The notes under the pieces: model-generated
Told to the model about the DNA's origin: nothing
Databases searched by the model: none
What the model saw: the letters and a program-made list of their open reading frames with translations, nothing else
Source of the DNA: Hymenobacter jeollabukensis
GTDB taxonomy: Bacteria; Bacteroidota; Bacteroidia; Cytophagales; Hymenobacteraceae
Direction of reading: 5' to 3'
Length of the DNA stretch: 64,000 nucleotides
NCBI RefSeq assembly: GCF_005771675.1
Contig: NZ_VAJM01000004.1
Location: 124,001 to 188,000 of the forward strand
Made by a program: the position numbers and the translations under genes
Shown here: piece after piece, positions 25,714-34,236 of the stretch
How the letters are laid out: every line of letters begins with the position of its first letter
How positions within the stretch are numbered: position 1 is the first letter of the stretch

Positions 25714-25840
25714 TGCGTTGGTTTTTCGTTATTGGTTTTTCGTTTTTCGGCCCGGCCGCCTTCCCGCACGAATAACCTGAACCGAGCCCCCGAATCGTCC
25801 GCCGCGAAAAACGAAAAACAAACAACGAAAAACCACCCCA

Positions 25841-26137
25841 ATGGCCTCATCCCAGCAGCTTGCTCAACTGGACCGCATGGAGCGGCAGGTTACCACGTTA
25901 GTGGCTGCCTATCAGCAGGTGCGCGAGGAGCTGGCCGATGCCCACACCACCATTCAGCAGCTGCAGGCCGAAGTGCGCGACCGGGACCGGCAGCTGCGGG
26001 AGCACCAGAACCAGGAAAATATTGTTAAACTTGCTAATACCATAGCCGCCGAACCGGCTACCGCAACCGAGCTGAAACAACGTCTCAACGAATACATCCG
26101 CGAACTAGATAAGTGCCTTGCCTATTTGAGGGAATAA
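25841..26137 (+). CDS. Small coiled-coil protein upstream of zapA
   Basis: 98 aa, almost entirely one coiled coil in residues 5-65 (MERQVTTLVAAYQQVREEL, ADAHTTIQQLQAEVRDRD), with a short helical tail (ELKQRLNEYIRELDKCLAYL). No signal peptide. It is 46 bp before zapA in the same direction and downstream of pheT. Position and shape suggest a cell-division coiled-coil partner, similar in style to ZapB, but there is no sequence proof; call it a probable division-associated protein. In other Bacteroidota a short coiled-coil gene in this position is common (from memory). Confidence 0.75.
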   Translation: MASSQQLAQLDRMERQVTTLVAAYQQVREELADAHTTIQQLQAEVRDRDRQLREHQNQENIVKLANTIAAEPATATELKQRLNEYIRELDKCLAYLRE

Positions 26138-26183
26138 CCTGCACCACCCCGCCGACCCCACCCGAAACGCCTCTCGCCCGACC

Positions 26184-26474
26184 GTGACCGAACTCTCCAT
26201 CAAAATCCGCATTGCCGACCGCGACTACCCCCTGCGGGTGTCGCCGCAGGAAGAGGAACGCCTCCGCCTGGCGGGCCGCCTCCTGAACGAGCGGATCAAG
26301 GAATTTCGCGAGCAATACGGCATCCAGGACAAACAGGACCTGCTGGCCATGATTGCGTTGACCACCTTGGCCGACCGCATGAAAGCCTCAAAGGAAAAGG
26401 ACGGTACCGACGCCGCGCTGACCGAACGCCTCGAACGCCTCGATCAGCTGCTCTCGTCGGTGGTACTTGCCTGA
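26184..26474 (+). CDS. zapA: Cell division protein ZapA
   Basis: 96 aa from GTG 26184. ZapA binds FtsZ and bundles filaments at the division site. The N-terminal beta hairpin MTELSIKIRIADRDYPLRVS leads to EEERLRLAGRLLNERIKEFR and the helix KQDLLAMIALTTLADRM, the usual ZapA pattern, followed by a C-terminal coiled coil (LTERLERLDQLLSSV). It forms a likely operon with the coiled-coil gene 46 bp upstream. Downstream, before rny, is a structured non-coding stretch that may be 6S RNA, a neighbour of zapA in many proteobacteria. Confidence 0.9.
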   Translation: MTELSIKIRIADRDYPLRVSPQEEERLRLAGRLLNERIKEFREQYGIQDKQDLLAMIALTTLADRMKASKEKDGTDAALTERLERLDQLLSSVVLA

Positions 26475-26485
26475 TAATAGCATAG

Positions 26486-26640
26486 GTACTTGGCCGTCAG
26501 TGCCGAGCAGTCACGATTTGGGCCCGCGCCCCAGGCCAATAACCCTTCTGGCCGTCTGACTGCCTCGCCGCTCTCGGCTGACTAACCCGAAAGGACCCTT
26601 GGGCAGACGGCCCGGTCCGGAAACCTGCCGTTGCGGCAGC
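26486..26640 (+). ncRNA. Candidate structured RNA between zapA and rny, possibly 6S RNA
   Basis: There is no ORF in the 219 bp between zapA and rny. GGCCGTCTG (26550-26558) pairs perfectly with CAGACGGCC (26604-26612), enclosing a terminal region with CCGAAAGG. CTGCCG/CGGCAG (about 26625-26639) forms a further small hairpin near the 3' side. A long hairpin with an open middle, placed directly after zapA, is what 6S RNA looks like elsewhere. The primary sequence was not recognised as a known 6S, so identity and ends are uncertain. Confidence 0.4.
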
Positions 26641-26693
26641 CCATTCGACGCAGGCTATGGTGCTTGTTCCATCCTCCCCAACATCACCATACC

Positions 26694-28358
26694 ATGCCCG
26701 AAATAATATACATCGTGCTGGCCGCGGTAGTCGCCCTCGTCGTGGGCTTCTTCCTGGGCCGGCAGATGGCCGGAAAAGCCCGGCAGGACGTAGAAGCGCA
26801 GGCTCAGGGCCGCGCCGCTGAGCTCTTGCAAGAGGCCGAGGCCAAGGCCAACCGCCTCCGCGAGGAGCGCATTCAGCAGGCCAAAGACAAGGCCCGCCAG
26901 GTGCGGAACGAGTCCGAGCAGGAAATCCGCCGCCTCCGCCAGGAGGCCGACCAGGACCTGGCCCAGCGCCGCGAAGTCGTGGTGCAGCAGGAAGCCAGCG
27001 TGAAGCAGCTCACCCAGGCCTCGCAGCGCCAGCTGGAGCAGGTGCAGCGCAAGGAAAAAGAGCTGGACGTGCTGCGCGAGAAGGTGTCCAACGAGGCCCA
27101 GCGCCAGCAGGAGAAATTCGAAGCGCAGGAAGAAAAGCGCCGCTTGCACCACGAGCAGCTGGCCGCCCAGCTGCAGGAAGACCAGGAAGCCGCCGACGCC
27201 CTGCGCCACCAGCTGCAGCAGCAGCTCGAAACCATTGCCGGCCTCACCGCCGCCGAAGCCCGCGAGCAGCTGGTGGAGTCGCTGAAGAACGAAGCCCAGA
27301 TTCAGGCCTCGTCGTTCATCAAGGACACCGTGGCCCAGGCCCGCCTCACGGCCACCAAGGACGCCAAGAAAGTGGTGCTCGAAACCATTCAGCGCACCGC
27401 CGCCGAACACGCCATCGAAAACTGCGTGTCGGTGTTCAATATTGAATCGGACGACGTGAAGGGCAAGATTATTGGCCGCGAGGGGCGCAACATCCGCGCC
27501 CTGGAAGCCGCTACCGGCGTTGAAATCATTGTCGACGACACGCCCGAGGCCATCATCATCTCGGGCTTCGACCCGGTGCGCCGCGAAATTGCCCGCCTCT
27601 CCCTGCACCTGCTGGTGAAGGACGGCCGCATTCACCCGGCCCGCATCGAGGAAATCGTGGCCAAGACGCGCAAGAACATCGAGGAGGAAATCGTCGAAAT
27701 CGGCGAGCGGACCATTGTCGACCTGGGCATCCACGGCCTGCACCCCGAGCTGATCAAGATGGTGGGCCGCATGCGCTTCCGCTCCTCCTACGGGCAGAAT
27801 CTGCTGCAGCACAGCCGTGAAGTAGCCAACCTCTGCGCCACCATGGCCGCCGAGCTGGGCCTGAACGTGAAGCACGCCAAGCGCGCCGGCCTGCTGCACG
27901 ACATCGGCAAGGTTAGCGCCGAGGAGCCCGAGCTGCCCCACGCCATTCTGGGCATGGAGCTGGCCAAGAAGTACAAGGAGCACCCCGACGTGGTCAACGC
28001 CATCGGCGCCCACCACGACGAGATGGAGATGACAGCCCTGATTTCGCCCATCATCCAGGCCTGCGACGCCATCAGCGGCTCGCGCCCCGGCGCCCGCCGC
28101 GAGATGATGGAAAGCTACATCAAGCGCCTCAAGCAGCTGGAAGAAACCGCCAACGCCTTCAAGGGCGTCAACCAGTGCTACGCCATCCAGGCCGGCCGCG
28201 AGCTGCGCGTCATCGTGGATGCCGAAAACGTGACCGACGACCGCGCCCAGGAGCTGTCCAGCGAGATTTCGCAGAAAATCGAGAAGGAAATGCAGTACCC
28301 CGGCCAGATCAAAGTCACGGTTATCCGCGAAATGCGCGCCGTGGCCTACGCCAAGTAG
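26694..28358 (+). CDS. rny: Ribonuclease Y
   Basis: 554 aa from ATG 26694. It is a membrane-bound endoribonuclease that starts mRNA decay. N-terminal membrane helix ([19 protein letters not shown], residues 3-21); a long coiled coil (about 25-225) rich in Glu, Gln and Arg; KH domain (about 235-300: [37 protein letters not shown]); and HD domain (about 365-460) with LLHDIGKV and the AHHDEME metal residues; C-terminal [16 protein letters not shown]. Start chosen because the upstream in-frame part is unlike protein and lies in the candidate RNA. It ends in front of a double hairpin. Confidence 0.97.
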   Translation: MPEIIYIVLAAVVALVVGFFLGRQMAGKARQDVEAQAQGRAAELLQEAEAKANRLREERIQQAKDKARQVRNESEQEIRRLRQEADQDLAQRREVVVQQEASVKQLTQASQRQLEQVQRKEKELDVLREKVSNEAQRQQEKFEAQEEKRRLHHEQLAAQLQEDQEAADALRHQLQQQLETIAGLTAAEAREQLVESLKNEAQIQASSFIKDTVAQARLTATKDAKKVVLETIQRTAAEHAIENCVSVFNIESDDVKGKIIGREGRNIRALEAATGVEIIVDDTPEAIIISGFDPVRREIARLSLHLLVKDGRIHPARIEEIVAKTRKNIEEEIVEIGERTIVDLGIHGLHPELIKMVGRMRFRSSYGQNLLQHSREVANLCATMAAELGLNVKHAKRAGLLHDIGKVSAEEPELPHAILGMELAKKYKEHPDVVNAIGAHHDEMEMTALISPIIQACDAISGSRPGARREMMESYIKRLKQLEETANAFKGVNQCYAIQAGRELRVIVDAENVTDDRAQELSSEISQKIEKEMQYPGQIKVTVIREMRAVAYAK

Positions 28359-28362
28359 AACG

Positions 28363-28403
28363 AGTGGTCCTACGAATTCCGCGAAGCGGTTCGTAGGACC
28401 ACT
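28363..28403. terminator. Hairpin after rny
   Basis: AGTGGTCCTACGAA (28363-28376) pairs with TTCGTAGGACCACT (28390-28403); the loop itself contains CCGC/GCGG. It lies immediately after the rny stop. Confidence 0.65.
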
Positions 28404-28418
28404 ATCGTTGAACAACCT

Positions 28419-28476
28419 GCCCGAACGATGCCGGCCCGCCGCAACAGCTGTTGCGGCGGGCCGGCATCGTTCGGGC
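28419..28476. terminator. 58-nt perfect palindrome between convergent genes
   Basis: Bases 28419-28447 are the exact reverse complement of 28448-28476, with no spacer (centre CAGCTG). It separates rny from the convergent gene ending at 28489 and may act as a two-way terminator, although there is no T run. Confidence 0.6.
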
Positions 28477-28488
28477 GGTGCTGTGCAA

Positions 28489-29031
28489 TCAAGGCCCGAG
28501 TACAGCATCCTCCAACCCTTTGTAGCTTACCACGCCATTCATGTCAACGGAGTATTTCAGCAGCCAGCCGTGGTCTGAAAACGGGTAACCCACGAAAGTA
28601 GAAAAGACCAGTAGGCGCTTCTGCTCGTCTATGCGCTCCAGGCTGGTACTACCGAACCCAATCTTCGGCCACTCTTGCTGACCGGCAAAACGACGGTTGA
28701 ACATGGCCTTCCTGACGATGATTTCCTGGGTTTTAGCGCCGGAAATCAACTGGATTTTTACGCGCTGCTCCTGCGAATGATACACAACCGGCAACTGCGC
28801 CGACCCCAGGGAATCGGTTGCGGCTTGAACAGTATCTGCCTCAGAAAACGGGCCAGCACAAAAAACGCCGTACCGGACGGTGTAAGGCTGACCTGCCAGT
28901 TGAAACCGGCGGCTCGTAAGCTTCCCGTCAAAGCTGCATGGCACTTTCTCGTGGTGGTAAGCGGGCTTTGATTGGGCATTGATGGTGAAGCTGAGCATCA
29001 ATGCGGGCAGCAGCATGCTATAGCGTGGCAT
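28489..29031 (-). CDS. Secreted protein of unknown function
   Basis: 180 aa from ATG 29031, chosen because it starts the signal peptide MPRYSMLLPALMLSFTINAQ; an ATG 14 codons upstream adds a sequence unlike a signal. The mature part has no recognised domain; it is mixed beta/polar with VPCSFDGKLTSRRFQLAGQP and FSTFVGYPFSDHGWLLKYSV. Base composition is a little lower in GC than its neighbours. It is transcribed towards the 58-nt palindrome. Probably periplasmic. Confidence 0.75.
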   Translation of the reverse strand: MPRYSMLLPALMLSFTINAQSKPAYHHEKVPCSFDGKLTSRRFQLAGQPYTVRYGVFCAGPFSEADTVQAATDSLGSAQLPVVYHSQEQRVKIQLISGAKTQEIIVRKAMFNRRFAGQQEWPKIGFGSTSLERIDEQKRLLVFSTFVGYPFSDHGWLLKYSVDMNGVVSYKGLEDAVLGP

Positions 29032-29078
29032 ATAAAGGAGTAAGGATTGAACCGGGCAACAGACCAAGCGCAAGCAAC

Positions 29079-29111
29079 AAAAAAAGCAGGCGAAGTCCCA
29101 GCCCCGCCTGC
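29079..29111 (-). terminator. Terminator of the array-2-linked helical gene
   Basis: GCAGGCG (29086-29092) pairs with CGCCTGC (29105-29111); the A run at 29079-29085 reads as U7 on the minus strand. It follows the stop of the 29132-30121 gene. Confidence 0.75.
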
Positions 29112-29131
29112 CTCTTCCATTTCTAGAAAAG

Positions 29132-30121
29132 CTACGCCCCCCGCCGCACCACCACCTTCACCTCCCCGCCGGCCCCGGATTCAAACCGCCCCGTCAGGTA
29201 GCGCGCCGTGTCCGGCCCCAGCGCCGCCCGCGGCACCGTCGTCACCTTCCCGGCCGGGAAGGTCTGCGGCGTCGTCACCGCGCCGTCGGCCTGGGCCATC
29301 CAGAGCAGGAAAGCCGAACCAGACTGGTTTTCCACCGTCACCGTCGCGTCGAGGGGGTAGTTGGTGCGGGCCAGGCGCACCGGCTGCGCATCCTGCCGGT
29401 GCAGGTGCAGGGTGCGCAGCAGCGCCGGGGTGGCGGCGCGGCTACCCGCAAGTCCCTTCGCCCCGGCAGCGGCCCGCGTCTTGTTGGCATCGGTAAAGGC
29501 CCGGTACAGCTCCTCCCAGCGCGGGTCCGGCTCGGTGCGCATCCCCGCAATCAGCCGCTGCATCAGCTCCAGCTGCGCCCGCAGCCGCTTCAGCAGCTCC
29601 GGCAGGGCCAGCGTGGCCAGGCGCGTGCCGGTCTTGGCCGTCGTCTGCGTTTCGTGGGCCTGCTCGTAGGCGTCGGCGGCGCTGGCCGGGGCCTGAATCA
29701 GCGCCGGCGTCAGGCGGAAGCGCGTGCGCACCGCCTCCGGCAGCTCCCGCACCCGCGTCACCAGGGCGCGCACGTGCAGCAGGTCCTCCGCCGCGTCGCC
29801 GTAGCGCACCTCGTTGTAGCTCAGCGTCAGCGCCCGTTTCAGGCCCAGGTCGCCGATGCTCAGCGCGTAGGCCACCGCCCGGTTCGAGAGCGTGTCGGTG
29901 TGCCGCGCCAGCAGCTCCCGCGCCTGCTCCTTGCTCAGCACCGCGTCCGAGGTGTCCTGTCCCTGCTGGTCGGCCCGGGCTCCAATGGCCGCCACCAGCT
30001 CCGCCCGTGCCGTGTCGGCCTCCTGCAGCGGCGCGAAGCCCTCAATTTCGGTGATAAACGAGGCCGTGGTCAGTCCCACGCGCCGGCCGCGCTCCAGCAC
30101 GGCTAATTCTGCGGTTCTCAT
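29132..30121 (-). CDS. Uncharacterised helical protein next to 21-bp array 2
   Basis: 329 aa from ATG 30121 (MRTAELAVLERGRRVGLTTA); 40 further codons are open upstream but read through repeat-flank sequence. No signal peptide. Residues 20-230 look all-helical (DLLHVRALVTRVRELPEAVR, LPELLKRLRAQLELMQRLIA), and the last about 90 residues look like a small beta-sandwich (LDATVTVENQSGSAFLLWMA, FPAGKVTTVPRAAL, GEVKVVVRRGA). The block LELMQRLIAG...ELYRAFTDANKTR recalls the LMQELMADGKSLYRGVDKAK block of the 230-aa protein at 3662; both genes lie next to 21-bp arrays. No function proposed. Confidence 0.75.
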   Translation of the reverse strand: MRTAELAVLERGRRVGLTTASFITEIEGFAPLQEADTARAELVAAIGARADQQGQDTSDAVLSKEQARELLARHTDTLSNRAVAYALSIGDLGLKRALTLSYNEVRYGDAAEDLLHVRALVTRVRELPEAVRTRFRLTPALIQAPASAADAYEQAHETQTTAKTGTRLATLALPELLKRLRAQLELMQRLIAGMRTEPDPRWEELYRAFTDANKTRAAAGAKGLAGSRAATPALLRTLHLHRQDAQPVRLARTNYPLDATVTVENQSGSAFLLWMAQADGAVTTPQTFPAGKVTTVPRAALGPDTARYLTGRFESGAGGEVKVVVRRGA

Positions 30122-30311
30122 AATAGAATTGAAGAAATGATGGAAATTATGCCGGGTAATATATGGGAAAATGCTATTAAGATACCCCCGCGCTGTTGAG
30201 TAGTCCGATACCGTTAGCCGGCCGGCACTGCCCCCGCCCAATCCGTCCCGCTGTCACAGCTGATGGGGTCAACCGCGTCACTGCCGCCCACACCCGGCCC
30301 GCAAGCCCGTT

Positions 30312-30559
30312 TCCGCCCCCGATTACCAGTGCTCCGCGGCATTTAAGAGGGCTTCCGCACCAATTTCGAGGTACTCCGCATCGACTTAGATGCCTTCCGC
30401 GACATCTAAGCGGTGCTCCGCGGCATTTAAGAGGTATTCCGCGGCTCCTAAGAGCTGTTCCGCAAGGCCTAACGGGTCTTCCACCGGCGCTAAGCACACG
30501 TCCGGAGGTGCTAAGCCGGCTTCCGGGGCAGCTAAGAGCTGTTCCGCAATTGTTGGCGG
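30312..30559. repeat. 21-bp phased tandem repeat array 2 (12 units)
   Basis: The TCC core recurs at 30312, 30333, 30354, 30375 (TCCG), 30396, 30417, 30438, 30459, 30480, 30501, 30522 and 30543, exactly 21 bp apart with no indel. (At 30354 and nearby the core is TTCCG or TTTCG-like.) A typical unit reads TCCGCGGCATTTAAGAG plus four bases. The last unit runs into AATTGTTGGCGG (30548-30559), five bases after the core T, the same register and nearly the same sequence as the end of array 1. In the core phase, units encode heptads of the form SAAxKxx. Confidence 0.85.
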
Positions 30560-30919
30560 CTCTACCGCGCCACCGAGGCGCGGAGCCGCAGTACTGCCAG
30601 ATGTTACAGTGTGCCGGTTGCCAGCATCTAACCCGCCTGCTGGAGCCAACGGCTCTTCCAAGCACCGGACCCCAGCCGCTCCCGCAGCGGCTGCCCCGTC
30701 TATTTGCTCATCCTGGTCGAAATAATAACCGCCCAATTCCCTTCATTTCAAAATAGACAGTGTCAGGTATGAGTGGTTAAAAAATGCGAATGGAAAGCCA
30801 AGGGGTAATTTTCCCAGATATATCTACCTGTGCATAAAGTCTGATAACCCTAACGCATCGGTTGAACCAACCCGCCAGCCTCCCGATGTTTGTCCCGTCC
30901 TCTAACCCCACCACCACCG
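30560..30919. other. Intergenic region with no recognisable gene
   Basis: 360 bp between array 2 and the next lipoprotein gene. The right half (about 30720-30850) is AT-richer and may hold the promoter. No convincing ORF, RNA or operator was seen. The 190 bp on the other side of the array (30122-30311) is also empty. Confidence 0.45.
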
Positions 30920-31705
30920 ATGAAGCGTTTTCTATTCCCGTTTAGCTGCGCCCTGGGCCTGCTGGCCGCCCTGCTCACCAGCTGCTCCGTCTACGCCCCC
31001 ATGCAGCCCACCACGTCCACCATCCGGCACCGGGGCGAAACCGAGCTGAGCGCCAGCATCCAGCCCAACGGCCGGCTGGAGGCCGGGGTAGTGCACTCGC
31101 CGATGGCCAACGTGCTCGTTTCCGGCGCCGCCACGTTTCGGCCCAAGACCAACGATTCCAGCTCGCTGAACACCCGGCAGTGGGAGCTGGGCCTGGGCAC
31201 CTACCGCGCCCTCGGCACCCACTGGCTGCTCACCGGCCTGGCCGGCGGCGGCTACGCCACCACCCACAAGTCCATCATGACCAAGGAGCTGGATATTTTC
31301 CCGCTGGGCGTCCACAACGAGCTGTACCAGTACGACGCGCGCTACGCCAAGCTATTCGGCCAGTTCAACGCCTCTTACGCCTTCCGCGGCGGCGAAGTAG
31401 GCGCCGCCTACCGCCTCACCTACCTGCATTTCCGCGACCTAAACTGGCAGTACAACGGCTACTCGGCACCGATTCCAGTCAAAAGCATGCTCCGCCACGA
31501 GCCCCAGCTGTTCTGCCGCATCAACCTGGACCGCCAGCAACCGGCCCGCTGGCAGGCCCAGGCGGCCATCGGCATGTCGCTGGCGCAAAACCGCAAAGCC
31601 GAAGTGGAAACCTGGACCTCCACCGAAGCCCACCGCACCCGCCTGCCCATGCCCACCGCCAGCCTGGGCGTGGTGTTCCGGCCGGGCCGAAGAATCGGCA
31701 AGTAA
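30920..31705 (+). CDS. Lipoprotein, small outer-membrane barrel-like family (member 1)
   Basis: 261 aa from ATG 30920. The N-terminus MKRFLFPFSCALGLLAALLT + SC is a lipoprotein signal, with Cys followed by SVYAPMQPTT. The rest alternates polar and hydrophobic residues with many Gly/Tyr (WELGLGTYRALGTHWLLTGL, GAAYRLTYLHFRDLNWQY), like a small beta-barrel, and ends TASLGVVFRPGR. The same plan, C-x-x-Y-x-P-x-x-P then an E-containing strand about 15 residues later, is found at 36080, 36919 and 42731, so these are paralogues. Unknown function; outer membrane expected. It is separated from the convergent 31855 gene by an 18-bp terminator. Confidence 0.78.
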   Translation: MKRFLFPFSCALGLLAALLTSCSVYAPMQPTTSTIRHRGETELSASIQPNGRLEAGVVHSPMANVLVSGAATFRPKTNDSSSLNTRQWELGLGTYRALGTHWLLTGLAGGGYATTHKSIMTKELDIFPLGVHNELYQYDARYAKLFGQFNASYAFRGGEVGAAYRLTYLHFRDLNWQYNGYSAPIPVKSMLRHEPQLFCRINLDRQQPARWQAQAAIGMSLAQNRKAEVETWTSTEAHRTRLPMPTASLGVVFRPGRRIGK

Positions 31706-31793
31706 GGCACTGCAATACCAGAACCGCCTTTATCCACCAGACCTACTATCGATTACAGAAGAGTCTTTACCGAGAGTGACCGAGTGAATGAGT

Positions 31794-31842
31794 AGCCCGA
31801 AGGGCCCGCCGTTACTGCAAGTAGCGGCGGGCCCTTCGGGCT
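31794..31842. terminator. Bidirectional terminator between convergent genes
   Basis: An 18-bp perfect stem, 31794-31811 with 31825-31842, loop of 13 bases. The core is GGGCCCGCCG/CGGCGGGCCC. Confidence 0.75.
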
Positions 31843-31854
31843 GCGTAGCGGCGG

Positions 31855-32355
31855 CTACCACCGCCACCCCAGCAGCACCCGCCCCGAGGCGTACCACCGC
31901 GTCGAAAAATCCCAGGGGTCGTAGGACGGCGGGTCGATGAAGAGCACCGGCGTCAGGCCCGCGCCCGCGTACCACCGCCCCTGCGGCGGCTGGTAGCGGT
32001 AGCCCGCCAGCGGCGTCAGGTACAGCACCTTGTCGGTATCGGCGCGGCGGTAGTGGCGCACGGCCGGCGTCAGCCCCAGGCCGAATTCAGTGTGGTGCGC
32101 CCCGGACCCCGTCAGCAGCCCCAGGCCCAGCGGCCCCGACAGCTCATCCCCCGTCAGCCCCAGCCCGGCGCTGAGCAGATACGTGGCGCGGGGCCGCCGC
32201 CACACGGCCCACTCGTAGCCCACGGCGTAGTACGGACTCCGGCCGCCCCCCTCCAGGTACAGGGCGTTGCGGCGCCCGGCCGCAGGGGCGCCGTCCTGGG
32301 CCCAACAGGGCCGCCCGGCCAGCACCAGCAGAAACGGCAGCAGCAAGCGTCGCAT
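31855..32355 (-). CDS. Small secreted barrel-like protein
   Basis: 166 aa with signal peptide MRRLLLPFLLVLAGRPCWAQ. The mature part has amphipathic strands typical of small outer-membrane barrels (YYAVGYEWAVWRRPRATYLL, SAGLGLTGDELSGPLGLGLL, VLYLTPLAGYRYQ, FSTRWYASGRVLLGWRW), ending in an aromatic residue as barrel proteins do. No named family recognised. It is 90 bp downstream of glpK in the same direction; a shared transcript is possible but there is no functional link. Confidence 0.75.
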   Translation of the reverse strand: MRRLLLPFLLVLAGRPCWAQDGAPAAGRRNALYLEGGGRSPYYAVGYEWAVWRRPRATYLLSAGLGLTGDELSGPLGLGLLTGSGAHHTEFGLGLTPAVRHYRRADTDKVLYLTPLAGYRYQPPQGRWYAGAGLTPVLFIDPPSYDPWDFSTRWYASGRVLLGWRW

Positions 32356-32445
32356 GGCCCAATATGCCCAAAAGCAGCCGGTGTAGCCTCACGGCATCGG
32401 CGGCTTTTCGATGATGCCAACCCCAGGGTACTTAGCGGCGGCTTC

Positions 32446-33966
32446 TTACGCCGGTGCCGCAGTCGGCGGTACGTCCTGCGCCCAGTGCTGCGCGGCCCGC
32501 ACGGCGCGGTGCCACTGCGCCACGCCCGCGTCGATGACGGCGCGGTCGGCCTGCGGCGCGAAGGTGGTATCGGCCGGGTTCAGCGCCCGTAATTCGTCCA
32601 GCCCGCCCCAGTAGCCCACGGCCAGGCCGGCCAGGTAGGCCGCGCCCAGGGCGGTGGTTTCGAGCAGGCGCGGGCGCAGCACCCGGGCGCCCAGCACGTC
32701 GGCCTGAAACTGCATCAGCAGCTCGTTGGCCGCCGCCCCGCCATCCACGCGCAGCTCCCGGATGGGCAGGTCCGCATCGGCCTGCATGGCCCGCAGCACG
32801 TCCAAGGTCTGGAAGGCAATGGCCTCCACCGCCGCCCGCGCAATGTGGGCCGCCGTGCTGGCCCGCGTCAGGCCGAAGAGGGTGCCGCGGGCGTGCGGGT
32901 TCCAGTGCGGGGCGCCCAGGCCCGCAAACGCCGGCACGAAGCACACGCCGCCGCTGTCGGGCACCTGCCGGGCCAGCGCCTCCACCTCGGCCGCCGTGCG
33001 GATGATGCCCAGCTGGTCGCGCAGCCACTGCACCACGGCCCCGGCCATGAAAATGCTGCCCTCCAGCGCGTACTGCGTCTGGTTGCCAATCTGCCAGGCC
33101 ACCGTCGTCAGCAGGTTGTGCCGCGAGGCCCGCGGCTTTTCGCCGATGTTCATCAGCATAAAACAGCCCGTGCCGTAGGTGTTCTTGACCATGCCCGGCC
33201 CGGTGCATTGCTGCCCAAACAGGGCCGCCTGCTGGTCGCCGGCAATGCCCGCCAGCGGGATTTTGGAGGCAAACACGGTGGTTTTCGTCTCGCCGTACAC
33301 CTCGCTGGAGGCGCGCACCACCGGCAGCATCGAGCGCGGAATGTCGAACAAGGCCAGCAGCTCCTCGTCCCACTGCAGCGAGTGAATGTTCAGCAGCATA
33401 GTGCGCGAGGCGTTGGTCACGTCGGTCACGTGCAGCCCGCCCTGGGTGAAGTTCCAGATCAGCCAGCTGTCGACGGTGCCGAAGGCCAGCTCCCCGGCCT
33501 CCGCCTGCCGCCGGGCTCCGGGGACGTTATCGAGAATCCAGCGCACCTTGCTGGCCGAAAAGTAAGCGTCGAGCACCAGCCCGGTCTTCTGCCGGATCAG
33601 CTCCTCGTGCCCGTCGACGCGTAGCTGCTCGCAGAACGCGGCCGTGCGGCGGTCCTGCCACACGATGGCGTTGTAGACGGGCCGGCCGGTCTGGCGGTGC
33701 CACACAATGGTGGTTTCGCGCTGGTTGGTGATACCGATGGCGGCAATGCTGCGGCCGTTCTGCCCGGCCTTCACCGTAGCCTCGGCCGCCACGCCCGCCT
33801 GCGTCGCCCAGATTTCCAGCGGGTCGTGCTCCACCCAGCCCGGCCGCGGAAAAATCTGGGTGAATTCCTTCTGCGCCTGCGCCACGATGTGGCCCTGCCG
33901 GTCAAACAGAATAGCGCGGGAGCTGGTCGTGCCCTGGTCGAGGGCCAGGATGTATTGCTGGGGCAT
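32446..33966 (-). CDS. glpK: Glycerol kinase
   Basis: 506 aa. It phosphorylates glycerol to sn-glycerol 3-phosphate with ATP in the cytoplasm. FGGY-family motifs: [18 protein letters not shown] (phosphate 1), [24 protein letters not shown], the substrate pocket [80 protein letters not shown] and the adenosine motif [19 protein letters not shown]. Product is oxidised by GlpD (34237). The two genes run in the same direction but are separated by a 210-bp inverted-repeat element; no glycerol facilitator gene is nearby. Confidence 0.97.
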   Translation of the reverse strand: MPQQYILALDQGTTSSRAILFDRQGHIVAQAQKEFTQIFPRPGWVEHDPLEIWATQAGVAAEATVKAGQNGRSIAAIGITNQRETTIVWHRQTGRPVYNAIVWQDRRTAAFCEQLRVDGHEELIRQKTGLVLDAYFSASKVRWILDNVPGARRQAEAGELAFGTVDSWLIWNFTQGGLHVTDVTNASRTMLLNIHSLQWDEELLALFDIPRSMLPVVRASSEVYGETKTTVFASKIPLAGIAGDQQAALFGQQCTGPGMVKNTYGTGCFMLMNIGEKPRASRHNLLTTVAWQIGNQTQYALEGSIFMAGAVVQWLRDQLGIIRTAAEVEALARQVPDSGGVCFVPAFAGLGAPHWNPHARGTLFGLTRASTAAHIARAAVEAIAFQTLDVLRAMQADADLPIRELRVDGGAAANELLMQFQADVLGARVLRPRLLETTALGAAYLAGLAVGYWGGLDELRALNPADTTFAPQADRAVIDAGVAQWHRAVRAAQHWAQDVPPTAAPA

Positions 33967-34026
33967 GGCGGGAGGGGATGAAAAGCGGCTAGAGTCGGTA
34001 AAGAAAGCCGTCTATCGTCAAACCGG

Positions 34027-34236
34027 AACGTCATCCTGAGCGCAGCGAAGGACCTTCCTCGCACCCTGCACCAACCGATAAGAGCAGCCATTGACGCCTT
34101 CACCCGAATCGGTGAAGCAATGCGACATTTTTCCAGACGATTGGGCGTTGGTGGCTGCTCTTATCGGTTGGTGCAGGGTGCGAGGAAGGTCCTTGACTAC
34201 GTCGACCTTTGGTTCGCTAAGGCTCAGGATGACGTT
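34027..34236. mobile_element. Dispersed inverted-repeat element, GTCATCCTGAGC type
   Basis: It starts AACGTCATCCTGAGCGCAGC (34027) and ends GCTCAGGATGACGTT (34236). The arms share GGACCTTCCTCGCACCCTGC and GATAAGAGCAGCCA in inverse orientation; the right arm has about 27 extra bases near its tip. The right end touches the glpD stop codon (34237-34239). Confidence 0.8.

Noticed and set aside
26600-26640. SRP RNA or RNase P RNA in the zapA-rny gap (GGTCCGGAAACC stretch)
   Set aside because: The SRP symmetric-loop sequence and the RNase P core motifs are not present; only the tetraloop-like GGAA is shared.
30386-30756. Open frames through array 2 on both strands
   Set aside because: Same reason as array 1; no start signal covers the full array.
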